Below are positions 54,095 to 63,890 of a stretch of DNA of 64,000 bases, piece after piece (position 1 is the stretch's first letter; every line of letters begins with the position of its first letter). The position numbers and the translations under genes are program-made. A model generated the notes under the pieces. It was given only the letters and a program-made list of their open reading frames with translations, was not told where the DNA came from and did not search any database. The DNA comes from an uncultured Cellulophaga sp. (GTDB taxonomy: Bacteria; Bacteroidota; Bacteroidia; Flavobacteriales; Flavobacteriaceae), in the NCBI GenBank assembly GCA_947496695.1, contig CANMEI010000003.1, positions 346,109 through 410,108 on the forward strand. The letters run 5' to 3'.

Positions 54095-55116
54095 TAAAAT
54101 AATCCTCCTTGAATATTTCCTTTTATTCTTCCTAAATGTTTGTATGCTAAATCTGTTACTTCACGGCCACGGGGTGTTCTCATTATAAAACCTTGCTGAA
54201 TTAAAAAAGGTTCATAAACCTCTTCAATAGTTTCAGCACTTTCTGAAACTGCAGTTGCTAAAGTTGTAATACCTACGGGGCCACCTTTAAACTTATCAAT
54301 TAGAGTTATTAATATTTTATTATCCATTTCATCTAATCCATGAGCATCAACATTTAATGCTTTAAGCGCAAACCTAGAAATTTCAATATCAATACTACCA
54401 TTACCTTTTATTTGAGCAAAATCACGCACTCTACGTAATAATGAATTACAAATACGAGGTGTACCTCTACTTCTACCTGCAATTTCTATTGCAGCTTCAT
54501 TTGTAATTGGCATTTTTAATATTTCAGAACTACGTGTAACTATTGTTGATAATAATTCAGTTGAATAATATTGTAACCTACTTTGTATTCCAAAACGTGC
54601 ACGCATTGGCGATGTTAACAAACCTGATCTTGTAGTTGCCCCAATTAATGTGAACGGATTTAAATTTATTTGAACAGAACGTGCATTTGGCCCTGTCTCA
54701 ATCATAATATCAATCTTATAATCTTCCATTGCTGAATACAAATACTCTTCTACAATTGGACTTAAACGGTGAATTTCGTCAATAAACAACACATCACGCT
54801 CATCTAAATTAGTCAACAACCCTGCTAAATCACCAGGTTTATCTAGTACAGGACCAGATGTGATTTTAATACCAACCCCTAACTCATTTGCCAAAATACT
54901 AGCCAAGGTTGTTTTACCCAAACCTGGAGGTCCGTGAAATAGTGTATGATCTAGAGCTTCTCCTCTTAAATTAGCAGCTTCAACAAAAACTTTCAAATTC
55001 TCCAATATTTGTTCTTGTCCAGTAAAGTCATCAAAACTTATTGGACGTAAGGCTTTATCTATATCAAACTCTTCCGGAGAAAAATTTTCATTTGTTGGGT
55101 CTAGATTTTCATTCAT
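54094..55116 (-). CDS. ruvB: Holliday junction branch migration helicase RuvB
   Basis: The start is set at the ATG at 55116 (MNENLDP) rather than a TTG at 55125, which lies inside the predicted promoter. The 340-residue AAA+ motor drives branch migration with RuvA. It has Walker [14 protein letters not shown], Walker [12 protein letters not shown], sensor [19 protein letters not shown], the arginine-rich [20 protein letters not shown] and the winged helix ([20 protein letters not shown]). It heads ruvB-P450-queG, and its stop overlaps the P450 start. Confidence 0.96.
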   Translation of the reverse strand: MNENLDPTNENFSPEEFDIDKALRPISFDDFTGQEQILENLKVFVEAANLRGEALDHTLFHGPPGLGKTTLASILANELGVGIKITSGPVLDKPGDLAGLLTNLDERDVLFIDEIHRLSPIVEEYLYSAMEDYKIDIMIETGPNARSVQINLNPFTLIGATTRSGLLTSPMRARFGIQSRLQYYSTELLSTIVTRSSEILKMPITNEAAIEIAGRSRGTPRICNSLLRRVRDFAQIKGNGSIDIEISRFALKALNVDAHGLDEMDNKILITLIDKFKGGPVGITTLATAVSESAETIEEVYEPFLIQQGFIMRTPRGREVTDLAYKHLGRIKGNIQGGLF

Positions 55117-55122
55117 ATATAA

Positions 55123-55154
55123 CAAATATAGGGCAAAATAAAATTAACTCTAAA
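55123..55154 (-). promoter_or_regulatory. Candidate promoter of the ruvB operon
   Basis: On minus TTTA (55151-55154) and TATATTTG (55123-55130) are 20 nt apart, close to the TTTG-N19-TAnnTTTG consensus. Transcription would start about at the ruvB ATG, giving a leaderless or near-leaderless message. Confidence 0.45.
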
Positions 55155-55200
55155 GCTATAAATCTTAATTATAGTTTTTAAAAAATTGTATTTTCATACC

Positions 55201-57465
55201 ATGAAAAATAATAGCTATACTTCAGGAATTTTAGCATACATTCCATTTTTTTATGTGATATGGTCTGATGATCTTTTATCAGCTTCAGAAATAAATGTAG
55301 TTAAAATTGCACTTGAAAACGACACCACTTTAACTAGCGATGAAAGAACTAAATTAAATAGCTGGTTAAATACTGAAAAAAAACCATTAGATACTACAAT
55401 TAAATCTTGGAAACACGCAATTTTAGATTCAGAATTAAAATTAGTTGAGAGCAGCACTTATCCATTATCAAATTTTAGTCATAAACTATTAAAACATAAT
55501 GGATACGAATTACCTATAAATGAGCAATTGAAACATATTGAACTTAATTTAGGTATACAACCCAATCATTATAATCATTTATTTGATGTAGAAATAAATT
55601 TTGACAGCACTTCAAATCACTACGATTCAATTGAATTGAATAAAATTTTAAAAGGCGACTATTTTTCTAAAGTTGAAGATTTTCATGCTGTTTTAAATGA
55701 CCCTATTTTCAACAGGAAGATAGAAAGAAGAAAAGAAGGTTTTAGAGCAACTGTTTTAGAACAGGTTAAATTTATGGCTTCAAAAGGTTATGGCGCAATG
55801 GCATACCCAAAAGAATATGGAGGTATTGAAGATATGCCCGCTTACGCCTATATTTTTGAAAACATCATGTATGTTAATGGTAGTTTAGCAATAAAATTTG
55901 GTGTGCAATTTGGTCTTTTTGGTGGTAGTGTTCAAAAACTCGGAACAAAAAAACATCATGATACTTATTTAACAAAAACTGGAGAAGCTAATTTACTTGG
56001 CTGTTTTGCTATGACAGAAACAGGCCATGGTTCTAATGTTCGTGGTATAAAAACAACAGCAACTTACGAGCAAAAAACTGATAGTTTAGTTATACACACT
56101 CCTGGAAAAAACGACAATAAAGAATATATTGGAAATGCACTTGATTCTAAAATGGCATCTGTATTTACCCAATTAATTGTTAATGGTAAAAATGAAGGCG
56201 TACATGCAATTTTAGTTCCTATACGTGATAAAAATCATAATCTTATGCCTGGTGTTACAATTGAAGATAATGGTTATAAACTAGGCTTAAATGGTGTAGA
56301 CAATGGCAAAATATGGTTCAATCAAGTTCGTGTACCCCGTGAAAATCTTTTAAATAAATATGGAACTATTAAGGATGATGGCACTTATTATTCTGATATA
56401 GAAAACCCCAACAAACGTTTCTTTACCATGTTAGGAACATTGGTTGGCGGTAGAATTTGTGTTGCCAGAGCTGGTTTAGGCGGAGCTAAAAAAGCATTGA
56501 AAATTGCAATAAAACACGCACTAAAAAGAAGACAATTTAATGACAGCATAAAAATACAAGAAGATTTATTGATGGATTACCCCACACATCAATTAAGACT
56601 TACTCCTGCAGTTGCGACATCTTATGTTTACGACATAACATTACAACATTTAATGAAGGATTATAGTAATGAAAGCAAACCTGATAAAAGAAAAATTGAG
56701 ACACAAGTTGCAGGCTTAAAAGCAATGATAACTTGGTTTGCGAATGACACAATACAAGAATGCAGAGAAGCTTGTGGCGGAAAAGGATATTTAGTTGAGA
56801 ATGAAATTGCAGATTTAAAAGGTGATGTAGACATTTTTACAACATTTGAAGGGGACAATACTGTTTTGCTTCAATTAGCTGCTAAAGGTGTTCTTTCAGA
56901 CTTTAAATCTGAGTTTAATAGTGCTGGATTTACAACTGTATTAAAATTATTAAAAACTCAGCTTAACGATAAAATTTCATCGATAAATCCTTTATATATA
57001 AATAAGGTTGATAGTACTCATCTTTACGATCATAAATTTCATTTGCATGCTTTTGAATATAGAACAAGAAGATTAACTTATTCTGCAGCAATGAGAATTA
57101 AAGATTACATAAAAAAAGGTGTCCCTTCATACCAAGCATTTTTAAAAATACAAACACATTTATTAGCTTTAGGAAAAGCATATAGTTGTCAACTAGCCTA
57201 TGAAACCTATGTAGATTTTACAAAAAATATGAATGATGAAAAAAATAAAGCTCTATTCCAAAAATTAGGAAACCTTTATGCTTTACATGAAATTAGAAAT
57301 GACGCGTCATGGTATTTAGAACAAGGGTATATTGGTTCAACAAAATCAAAAGCAATAAGACAACGTATAGAAAGGCTATGCACAGAGCTAAGACCCCATA
57401 TTGGCGTTTTAGTGGAAGGCTTTGGAATACCACAAGGTTTAATTAATGCACCAATAGCTAAATAA
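55201..57465 (+). CDS. Acyl-CoA oxidase-like acyl-CoA dehydrogenase
   Basis: The start is the ATG at 55201 (MKNNSYTSGIL); a TTG 15 bp upstream is less likely. At 754 residues it is far longer than typical acyl-CoA dehydrogenases (about 380) and matches the acyl-CoA oxidase layout: an N-terminal helical region (1-165), the flavin part (AMTETGHGSNVRGIKTTATY, GVTIEDNGYKLGLNGVDNGK), the GRICVARAGLGGAKKALKIA helix, and FTTFEGDNTVLLQLAAKG with the catalytic Glu. A C-terminal helical domain completes it. It would oxidise acyl-CoAs, perhaps passing electrons to oxygen. Divergent from ruvB, convergent with the DUF2807 gene 14 bp away. Confidence 0.85.
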   Translation: MKNNSYTSGILAYIPFFYVIWSDDLLSASEINVVKIALENDTTLTSDERTKLNSWLNTEKKPLDTTIKSWKHAILDSELKLVESSTYPLSNFSHKLLKHNGYELPINEQLKHIELNLGIQPNHYNHLFDVEINFDSTSNHYDSIELNKILKGDYFSKVEDFHAVLNDPIFNRKIERRKEGFRATVLEQVKFMASKGYGAMAYPKEYGGIEDMPAYAYIFENIMYVNGSLAIKFGVQFGLFGGSVQKLGTKKHHDTYLTKTGEANLLGCFAMTETGHGSNVRGIKTTATYEQKTDSLVIHTPGKNDNKEYIGNALDSKMASVFTQLIVNGKNEGVHAILVPIRDKNHNLMPGVTIEDNGYKLGLNGVDNGKIWFNQVRVPRENLLNKYGTIKDDGTYYSDIENPNKRFFTMLGTLVGGRICVARAGLGGAKKALKIAIKHALKRRQFNDSIKIQEDLLMDYPTHQLRLTPAVATSYVYDITLQHLMKDYSNESKPDKRKIETQVAGLKAMITWFANDTIQECREACGGKGYLVENEIADLKGDVDIFTTFEGDNTVLLQLAAKGVLSDFKSEFNSAGFTTVLKLLKTQLNDKISSINPLYINKVDSTHLYDHKFHLHAFEYRTRRLTYSAAMRIKDYIKKGVPSYQAFLKIQTHLLALGKAYSCQLAYETYVDFTKNMNDEKNKALFQKLGNLYALHEIRNDASWYLEQGYIGSTKSKAIRQRIERLCTELRPHIGVLVEGFGIPQGLINAPIAK

Positions 57466-57479
57466 AATTAAATTGATAT

Positions 57480-58325
57480 TTATTTTCTCTTAAATACTTC
57501 GTCTCTTTTACTAAGATGCGAAGTATTTAAAAATTCAACAATATTTATAGATCCATCACCATAAAAATAAGTAGCTGCACTATCTCTAGAACTTAAGTTT
57601 AATGTGTTAACAGCACGCACATAGGCTTTAGAATATTTTTCAACAAATAAGTTTGTTTCAGCAGTTTCAAAGTTTTCACCTTTTAAATCTGAATTTTCAT
57701 ATAAATGAGCTGTTAATAATGATGTTTCACCTTCTATTTTTAATTCTGCATTTTTATACAGTTCAATATTTGCGCTTTTATTTACAGCATGCAAACGAGC
57801 ATCAACTCTATCTTCAAGAGCTATATTTAAAGAGTCTGCATTAACAACTAAATTAGCAGAACTATTATCTTTCATGAACAACTCTAAAAGATCAACATTT
57901 GCATTAAATTCAACCTTAGATGAGCCAAATGATTCAACTTTAAAATAATTAGTATCAATTACATCTTTTATTTTAATTGTACCATCACGAATAATTAAAG
58001 AATGTAATTCATTATAATAAACGGTAATTTCTAATTTCTTTTTAGCTGTAATATTATAAAAAGAATCTATAGATAAAACTCCATCAACTACACGAAATTC
58101 TAGTACGTCAACTAAATTATCATCTATATTTAATTTAAAGCCATAATCAGCAGATTTAACAAAATCTATATCAAGATCATGTTCTAATTCTATCACAGAA
58201 AAAGGTTCTAAATCTTTATGAACTTCAACAACAACTTTACTACCACGTATTTTAGGTTTACGTTGAGAAAAGGCAAATGAACCAACTAAAAAAGAAATAA
58301 TAAAAACACTAAATTTAATTTTCAT
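57480..58325 (-). CDS. DUF2807 (head GIN domain) exported protein
   Basis: This 281-residue protein has a signal peptide ending at AFS-20. The body, from FSVIELEHDLDIDFVKSADY on, has repeated short beta strands ending in small polar residues (KVESFGSSKVEFNANVDLLE, ELYKNAELKIEGETSLLTAH), typical of the DUF2807/head GIN right-handed beta-helix fold. These proteins sit in the periplasm or at the outer membrane and have no firm function. It is a single gene, convergent with the acyl-CoA oxidase-like gene. Confidence 0.8.
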   Translation of the reverse strand: MKIKFSVFIISFLVGSFAFSQRKPKIRGSKVVVEVHKDLEPFSVIELEHDLDIDFVKSADYGFKLNIDDNLVDVLEFRVVDGVLSIDSFYNITAKKKLEITVYYNELHSLIIRDGTIKIKDVIDTNYFKVESFGSSKVEFNANVDLLELFMKDNSSANLVVNADSLNIALEDRVDARLHAVNKSANIELYKNAELKIEGETSLLTAHLYENSDLKGENFETAETNLFVEKYSKAYVRAVNTLNLSSRDSAATYFYGDGSINIVEFLNTSHLSKRDEVFKRK

Positions 58326-58432
58326 AAGTGAAATTTTGATAAAATTTAAAACTATTATAATGTGGTTGAAATGCTAATACAAGATATTATAAATATCTTT
58401 TATTAAAAAAATAAGACTTAAAATTTATTCAT

Positions 58433-58466
58433 AAAAAAACCCTTTGTAAATTTTACAAAGGGTTTT
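58433..58466 (-). terminator. Intrinsic terminator of the act-cox operon
   Basis: AAAACCCTTTGT (58436-58447) pairs with ACAAAGGGTTTT (58455-58466), with a short A/T loop and a minus-strand T-run at 58433-58439. It is 18 bp past the coxA stop. Confidence 0.85.
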
Positions 58467-58484
58467 AAATATTATAGAAAAATA

Positions 58485-60314
58485 TTAGTGTTGTAATTCC
58501 TCTTCATTTTCTTGAAGTGGGATATGTTGTGGAACATAATCTTGATCTCCCAATATATATTCACCATCTTCTCTAGTTTTACTATAATCGTAAGCCCAAC
58601 GGTGAACTTCAGGAATTTCACCAGGCCAGTTACCGTGAATAGCCTCTAATGGAGTTGTCCATTCTAACGTAGTAGCTTTCCAAGGATTTAAAGGTCCTTT
58701 TTTTCCATAGAAAATACTATGAACAAAATTATATATAAATACTAGTTGAATAAATGCGGTAATAATTGCAAACACAGTGATTAATATTTGAACATCAGTT
58801 AAATCATCAAACATTGGAAATGCAGTATTTTGATAATATCTTCTTGGTACACCAGCCATACCAACAAAGTGCATTGGGAAGAATATACCGTATGAACCAA
58901 CAGCTGTAACCCAGAAGTGTATGTATCCTAAATTTTTATTCATTAACCTACCATGGAACATTTTAGGGAACCAGTGGTAAACACCAGCAAACAAACCATA
59001 TAATGCAGATATACCCATTACCAAGTGGAAGTGAGCAATAACAAAATAAGTATCATGAACGTTAATATCTAATGTACTATCACCTAAAATAATACCAGTT
59101 AAACCACCAGAAATAAAGGTAGAAACCATACCAATAGAAAATAACATTCCAGGGTTTAATTGTAAGTTACCTTTCCATAAAGTAGTAATCCAGTTAAAGG
59201 ATTTTACAGCAGAAGGAATTGCAATCAATAATGTTGTAAATGTAAATACAGATCCTAAGAAAGGATTCATTCCTGAAATAAACATATGGTGACCCCAAAC
59301 AATTGTAGAAAGGAAAGCAATTGCTATAATAGAAGCTATCATTGCTCTGTAACCAAAAATTGGTTTACGAGAATTAACAGCCATAACTTCAGAAACAATA
59401 CCCATTGCCGGTAATATTACAATATATACTTCAGGGTGCCCTAAGAACCAAAATAGGTGTTCATACAAAACAGGTGATCCACCTTGGTAATGTAATACTT
59501 CACCTTGAATAAATATATCTGACAGGAAGAACGAAGTACCAAAACTTCTATCCATAATCAGTAATAATGCTGCAGATAGTAATACAGGAAAAGAAATAAC
59601 ACCGATAATAGCCGTTACAAAAAATGCCCAAATACTTAAAGGCATTCTTGTCATAGACATACCTTTTGTTCTAAGATTTAAAACTGTAACTATATAATTT
59701 AATGATCCTGTTAATTGAGATGCAATAAAAATAGCCATAGAAACTAACCATAAAGTCATTCCTAAACCTGATCCAGGTTGTGCCATTGGCAAAGCACTTA
59801 ATGGAGGGTAAACCGTCCAACCAGCAGCTGCAGGGCCAGCCTCTATAAATAGGGAACATATCATTACAATACTAGATATAAAAAATAACCAATATGAAAT
59901 CATGTTTAAAAAACCTGATGCCATATCACGTGCACCAATTTGCAAAGGAATAAGTAAATTACTAAATGTACCACTCAAACCAGCTGTAAGTACAAAAAAT
60001 ACCATTATAGTACCATGAATAGTTACTAATGCTAAATAAATATCAGCATCCATAACACCATCAGGGGCCCATTTACCAAGTAAAGCTTCAAAAATAGGAA
60101 ATGATTCTCCTGGCCAAGCTAATTGCGTCCTAAATAAAATAGACATAGCAATACCTATTACTCCCATAATCAAACCAGTAATTAAATACTGTTTTGATAT
60201 CATTTTATGATCTTGGCTAAAAATATATTTAGTTACAAAAGTCTCCTTATGATGATGCCCATGGTCGTCATGTGCATTATCATCTAAGTTTGCATGTGCT
60301 GTAGCTGCTGACAT
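58485..60314 (-). CDS. coxA: Cytochrome c oxidase subunit I
   Basis: This 609-residue haem-copper oxidase subunit has about 12 membrane segments. It has the CuB/haem ligands in FWFLGHPEVYIVILP and VWGHHMFISGMNPF, and the C-terminal haem ligands in DTYFVIAHFHLVMG. HPEVY marks the A-type oxidases. The N-terminus is unusually His-rich (six His in residues 7-22). It is the last gene of the operon actC-D-E-F-coxB-coxA, 41 bp after coxB. Confidence 0.96.
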   Translation of the reverse strand: MSAATAHANLDDNAHDDHGHHHKETFVTKYIFSQDHKMISKQYLITGLIMGVIGIAMSILFRTQLAWPGESFPIFEALLGKWAPDGVMDADIYLALVTIHGTIMVFFVLTAGLSGTFSNLLIPLQIGARDMASGFLNMISYWLFFISSIVMICSLFIEAGPAAAGWTVYPPLSALPMAQPGSGLGMTLWLVSMAIFIASQLTGSLNYIVTVLNLRTKGMSMTRMPLSIWAFFVTAIIGVISFPVLLSAALLLIMDRSFGTSFFLSDIFIQGEVLHYQGGSPVLYEHLFWFLGHPEVYIVILPAMGIVSEVMAVNSRKPIFGYRAMIASIIAIAFLSTIVWGHHMFISGMNPFLGSVFTFTTLLIAIPSAVKSFNWITTLWKGNLQLNPGMLFSIGMVSTFISGGLTGIILGDSTLDINVHDTYFVIAHFHLVMGISALYGLFAGVYHWFPKMFHGRLMNKNLGYIHFWVTAVGSYGIFFPMHFVGMAGVPRRYYQNTAFPMFDDLTDVQILITVFAIITAFIQLVFIYNFVHSIFYGKKGPLNPWKATTLEWTTPLEAIHGNWPGEIPEVHRWAYDYSKTREDGEYILGDQDYVPQHIPLQENEEELQH

Positions 60315-60355
60315 ATTCGAAATCTATATTTTTTAATTATTATGTTTGTTAAGTT

Positions 60356-61414
60356 CTATTGAGCTGAAGCCATTGATACACCAAACGTTTTTTGTTCAGC
60401 AATCCATTTATTATACTCCTCTTCAGTTTCAACAATAATTTTCATTTGCATATTATAATGTGACTTACCACAAATCTTATTACATAATAAGATATAATCA
60501 AATTGCCATGAATCAGAATTATCTTCACCATTTAAAGCTCTTTCTGCTCTAATAGCATTAATTCTTTTTTCTTTATCAATGATATCAGGATTCTGACGCA
60601 TTTCTTCAGTTGTATATATTGGAGTATACGAAAATTCGGTAATCATACCAGGAACACAATTCATTTGTGCTCTAAAGTGTGGCATGTAGGCTGAATGTAG
60701 TACATCTTGAGAACGCATTTTAAAATTAACTTTTCTACCAACAGGAAGATGTAATTCTTTAACAATGATATCATCTGAAGCATTAGGATCAGATTCGTCT
60801 AAACCAAGAACATTTGCTCTATTAATATCAATCATTCGAACATTTGCATCGCCCAATACATTATCAGCACCACTATATCTAGCAGTCCAGTTAAACTGTT
60901 GCGCATATAATTCAACAACAATAGGATCATCTTCATCATTAACATCCATAATATTAGTCCAAGTATAAAGACCCCAAAGAATCAAACCAGCTAAGACAAT
61001 AACAGGAATAATAGTCCAAATAAATTCTAACCTATCGTTATCAGCAAAGAAAAGTGCTTTTTTACCTTTTTCACCTCTATATTTAAATCCAAAATAGAAT
61101 AATAAAAACTGAGTTAGAGTTTGAACAATAAATATGATAACGAATGACCAAAGCATTAAACTATCATATTCTGCTCCATGCTCAGAAGCAGCTTCAGGAA
61201 GTAATACTTTAGAATATTTCCAAAAACTAAATATTGTTATGCCATAAATAAAGATTAAAAAACCAAATAATAAATATCCATTGGTATTGTTATCCTTATC
61301 ATTAGCGATTTGCGAATTCTCTACTTTAATTTGAGATAATTCGAAAATTTTGGTCATTTGCCAAATAGCAATTGCCACTAAAACTAAAACAGCTATAATT
61401 AAAAATGCAGACAT
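60356..61414 (-). CDS. coxB: Cytochrome c oxidase subunit II
   Basis: This 352-residue subunit has three hydrophobic stretches (N-terminal 1-16, about 48-68 and 87-108, with a fourth at 130-150) and a periplasmic CuA domain: His in DVLHSAYMPHFR, and Cys, Cys, His and Met in LCNKICGKSHYNMQMK. A charged insertion between these (TTEEMRQNPDIIDKEKR, about 271-287) is typical of Bacteroidota versions. It takes electrons from cytochrome c or directly from the alternative complex III. It lies 27 bp downstream of actF. Confidence 0.94.
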   Translation of the reverse strand: MSAFLIIAVLVLVAIAIWQMTKIFELSQIKVENSQIANDKDNNTNGYLLFGFLIFIYGITIFSFWKYSKVLLPEAASEHGAEYDSLMLWSFVIIFIVQTLTQFLLFYFGFKYRGEKGKKALFFADNDRLEFIWTIIPVIVLAGLILWGLYTWTNIMDVNDEDDPIVVELYAQQFNWTARYSGADNVLGDANVRMIDINRANVLGLDESDPNASDDIIVKELHLPVGRKVNFKMRSQDVLHSAYMPHFRAQMNCVPGMITEFSYTPIYTTEEMRQNPDIIDKEKRINAIRAERALNGEDNSDSWQFDYILLCNKICGKSHYNMQMKIIVETEEEYNKWIAEQKTFGVSMASAQ

Positions 61415-61441
61415 TGTATGATTTAATGTTATTTTTTTATA

Positions 61442-62776
61442 CTAGTAATGAAAATGTTTACTCTCTTCTATAAAAGGATTACGCTTAGGTTGAAGCGGTG
61501 CCTTTGATAATGCTCTAAATATCCAGAATATAAATATCCCTGCAAAAAACAAAATTGAACCTATTTCAGGAAAACCAATAAACCATTGATCACCAACAGT
61601 TGATGGCATAATAGCATTAAATATATCTAAATAATGTCCTGCTAAAATAACAACTCCAGCCATTAACACAAACCAATTAAGCCTTTTAAAGTCACTATTC
61701 ATTAATATTAATACAGGAAATAAAAAGTTCATTACAATCATTCCAAAGAAAGGCAACTTAAAATCAGCAATTCTAGTTATATAATAAGTAACTTCTTCAG
61801 GAATATTAGAATACCATATTAACATAAATTGAGAGAACCATAAATATGTCCAGAAAATACTAATACCAAACATAAATTTAGCTAAATCATGAATATGACT
61901 GTTATTAACATCTTGTAAAAGACCTTTTGATTTAAGATAAATTGTAACCATTGCAATTACAGTAATACCAGACACAAACATACTTGCGAATATATACCAA
62001 CCAAATAAAGTACTAAACCAATGCGGATCTACACTCATTATCCAATCCCAAGACATCATAGATTCCGTAACTAAATAAAATACTAAAAAACCAGCTGATG
62101 CTCTAAAATTCTTTAAGAAATTACTATCATCATTAGCTTCATCTTGAGCTAAAGATAATCTTCTAGTATATTCTCTATAAAAAATCCAACCACCTAAGAA
62201 AATAGCTGCTCTGATTAAAAAGAAAGTTCCATTTAAAAAACCAGATTTACCTTGTAGCAATTCATCATGAGCAACAACTTCTGGATCCATCCAAACAAAT
62301 AAATGATTAAAATGTGCTACAGAACAAGCTAATAAAATAAACATTATTATTCCTCCAGGCACTAAGTATGAAGTAATACCTTCCATAACTCTAAAAAGTA
62401 ATGGAGACCAGCCTGCTTGTGCTGCTCTTTGTATAGCATTAAAAGCTAAAACACCTAAAGCAATCATAAAGAAAAAGAAAGCTGCTACATAAACGGCAGC
62501 CCAAGGTCTATTCTGTAATTGATGTAATAAATGTTCATCATGAGAAGCATCGTGATGAGCCTCTTCAACAGCTGCATGATGCGAACTCTCTTCACTATGA
62601 TGCTCAGTTGCTTTCTCTGCATGCGCATTTACATGACTATCACCATGTGAAGCTACCATTGCTTTAGCTTCTTGAACAGTGCCTGGAGATGAAACGAAAC
62701 CGATACCAATTCCTATAGCCCCAAGAACCATTAAAATAATCGATGCAATTTTTAATCTATTTGAAATAGTGTACAT
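61442..62776 (-). CDS. actF: Alternative complex III subunit ActF (quinol:cytochrome c oxidoreductase)
   Basis: This 444-residue membrane protein with about ten helices is an NrfD-like quinol-binding subunit of alternative complex III. Features: LAFNAIQRAAQAGWSPLLFR, SMMSWDWIMSVDPHWFSTLF and FSQFMLIWYSNIPEEVTYYI. After the first helix it has a His-rich loop of 12 His in residues 44-85. It lies 16 bp after actE in the operon. Confidence 0.92.
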   Translation of the reverse strand: MYTISNRLKIASIILMVLGAIGIGIGFVSSPGTVQEAKAMVASHGDSHVNAHAEKATEHHSEESSHHAAVEEAHHDASHDEHLLHQLQNRPWAAVYVAAFFFFMIALGVLAFNAIQRAAQAGWSPLLFRVMEGITSYLVPGGIIMFILLACSVAHFNHLFVWMDPEVVAHDELLQGKSGFLNGTFFLIRAAIFLGGWIFYREYTRRLSLAQDEANDDSNFLKNFRASAGFLVFYLVTESMMSWDWIMSVDPHWFSTLFGWYIFASMFVSGITVIAMVTIYLKSKGLLQDVNNSHIHDLAKFMFGISIFWTYLWFSQFMLIWYSNIPEEVTYYITRIADFKLPFFGMIVMNFLFPVLILMNSDFKRLNWFVLMAGVVILAGHYLDIFNAIMPSTVGDQWFIGFPEIGSILFFAGIFIFWIFRALSKAPLQPKRNPFIEESKHFHY

Positions 62777-62792
62777 ATCTAAAATCTATGTA

Positions 62793-63353
62793 TTATTTTA
62801 TTAAATCTTGTTTTAACTTTACTACATACTCTGAAACTTGCCAGCGCTCTTTATCATTTAACTGATTAGCATAAGAACCCATAGAGTTTAATCCGTAGTA
62901 TATTGTATGGTGTGTACTACCTACTGTAATATTTCTACCAGCATCAGAATAATTAGGAACACCTAATATTTTTTCACGACTTACTAAAGTACCTTTACCA
63001 TCACCTTTATTACCATGACAAATAGCACAATAAATAGTGTATAATTCAGCTCCAACAGCTAAGTTTTTTTCTGAATCTAAAGAATCTAATGGACTAATTT
63101 GAACTCTAGCTAATTCTTTATCTTCCATAGTGTTTGCAAACTTATAAGGAATGTGACCACGAGAAATAGTATTCTCAACAGGTAAACCTGCCTCAACGCC
63201 ACTTGGCAAAAACTCAACCTTCTGATAGGTTTCATAACCTACAGATTTGTACATATTTGGCATATACTGGTAATTTCTATCATTCTTGTTAAAACAAGAA
63301 GAAAAAGTTACTAAAACCAAAACTATAGCTACAACTTTTATAAAACTCTTCAT
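62793..63353 (-). CDS. actE: Alternative complex III cytochrome c subunit ActE
   Basis: This 186-residue lipoprotein (FSSC, Cys20) has one haem c site, Cys109-x2-Cys112-His113 (YCAICHGNKGDGKG), and a distal Met probably in LNSMGSYANQL. It passes electrons from alternative complex III to the oxidase. Gene spacing is 11 bp from actD and 16 bp to actF. Confidence 0.93.
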   Translation of the reverse strand: MKSFIKVVAIVLVLVTFSSCFNKNDRNYQYMPNMYKSVGYETYQKVEFLPSGVEAGLPVENTISRGHIPYKFANTMEDKELARVQISPLDSLDSEKNLAVGAELYTIYCAICHGNKGDGKGTLVSREKILGVPNYSDAGRNITVGSTHHTIYYGLNSMGSYANQLNDKERWQVSEYVVKLKQDLIK

Positions 63354-63364
63354 ATCTCTATTGA

Positions 63365-63886
63365 CTACTTTTCTGAAATATTGATTTCAACTGCACCAGT
63401 TTCCGACAATAATTTTCTTAATTCATCTTCGTTATCATGAATCTCAATTTCCATTAGAAAATGATCATCAGTTGTTCTTTTATCAGGATTTTCTGCTTCT
63501 TTAAAAGGCCATAATTTACTTCTCATATAAAAAGTAATCACCATTAAATGGGCTGCAAAAAATACTGTAAGCTCAAACATAATTGGAACAAAAGCAGGCA
63601 AGTTTTCTAAAAAACTAAAACTTGGTTTTCCACCAATATCCTGTGGCCAATCTTCAATCATAATAAAATTCATCATTGTGATTGCAACAGTTAAACCAAC
63701 ACAACCATATAAAAATGATGTAATTGCTAATCTTGTAGTTGCTAAGCCCATTGCTTTATCTAGTCCGTGAACAGGAAAAGGGCAATATACTTCTTCTATA
63801 TGATGTTTAGCTTCTTTAACTTTTTTTACAGCGTGCATTAACACATCATCATCTGTATAAAGCGCATGTATAACTTTAGATGCCAT
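63365..63886 (-). CDS. actD: Alternative complex III subunit ActD (DUF3341)
   Basis: This 173-residue protein has two membrane helices at about 52-76 and 97-115 and the DUF3341 start (VIHALYTDDDVLMHAVKKVK, EVYCPFPVHGLDKAMGLATT). It is a small structural subunit of alternative complex III. Its start follows the actC stop by 4 bp. Confidence 0.93.
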   Translation of the reverse strand: MASKVIHALYTDDDVLMHAVKKVKEAKHHIEEVYCPFPVHGLDKAMGLATTRLAITSFLYGCVGLTVAITMMNFIMIEDWPQDIGGKPSFSFLENLPAFVPIMFELTVFFAAHLMVITFYMRSKLWPFKEAENPDKRTTDDHFLMEIEIHDNEDELRKLLSETGAVEINISEK

Positions 63887-63890
63887 ATAT

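Noticed and set aside
58382..58399. Short A/T hairpin (AAGATATT/AATATCTT) upstream of the DUF2807 gene
   Set aside because: Weak, A/T only and without a proper T-run; it is likely chance in this base composition.
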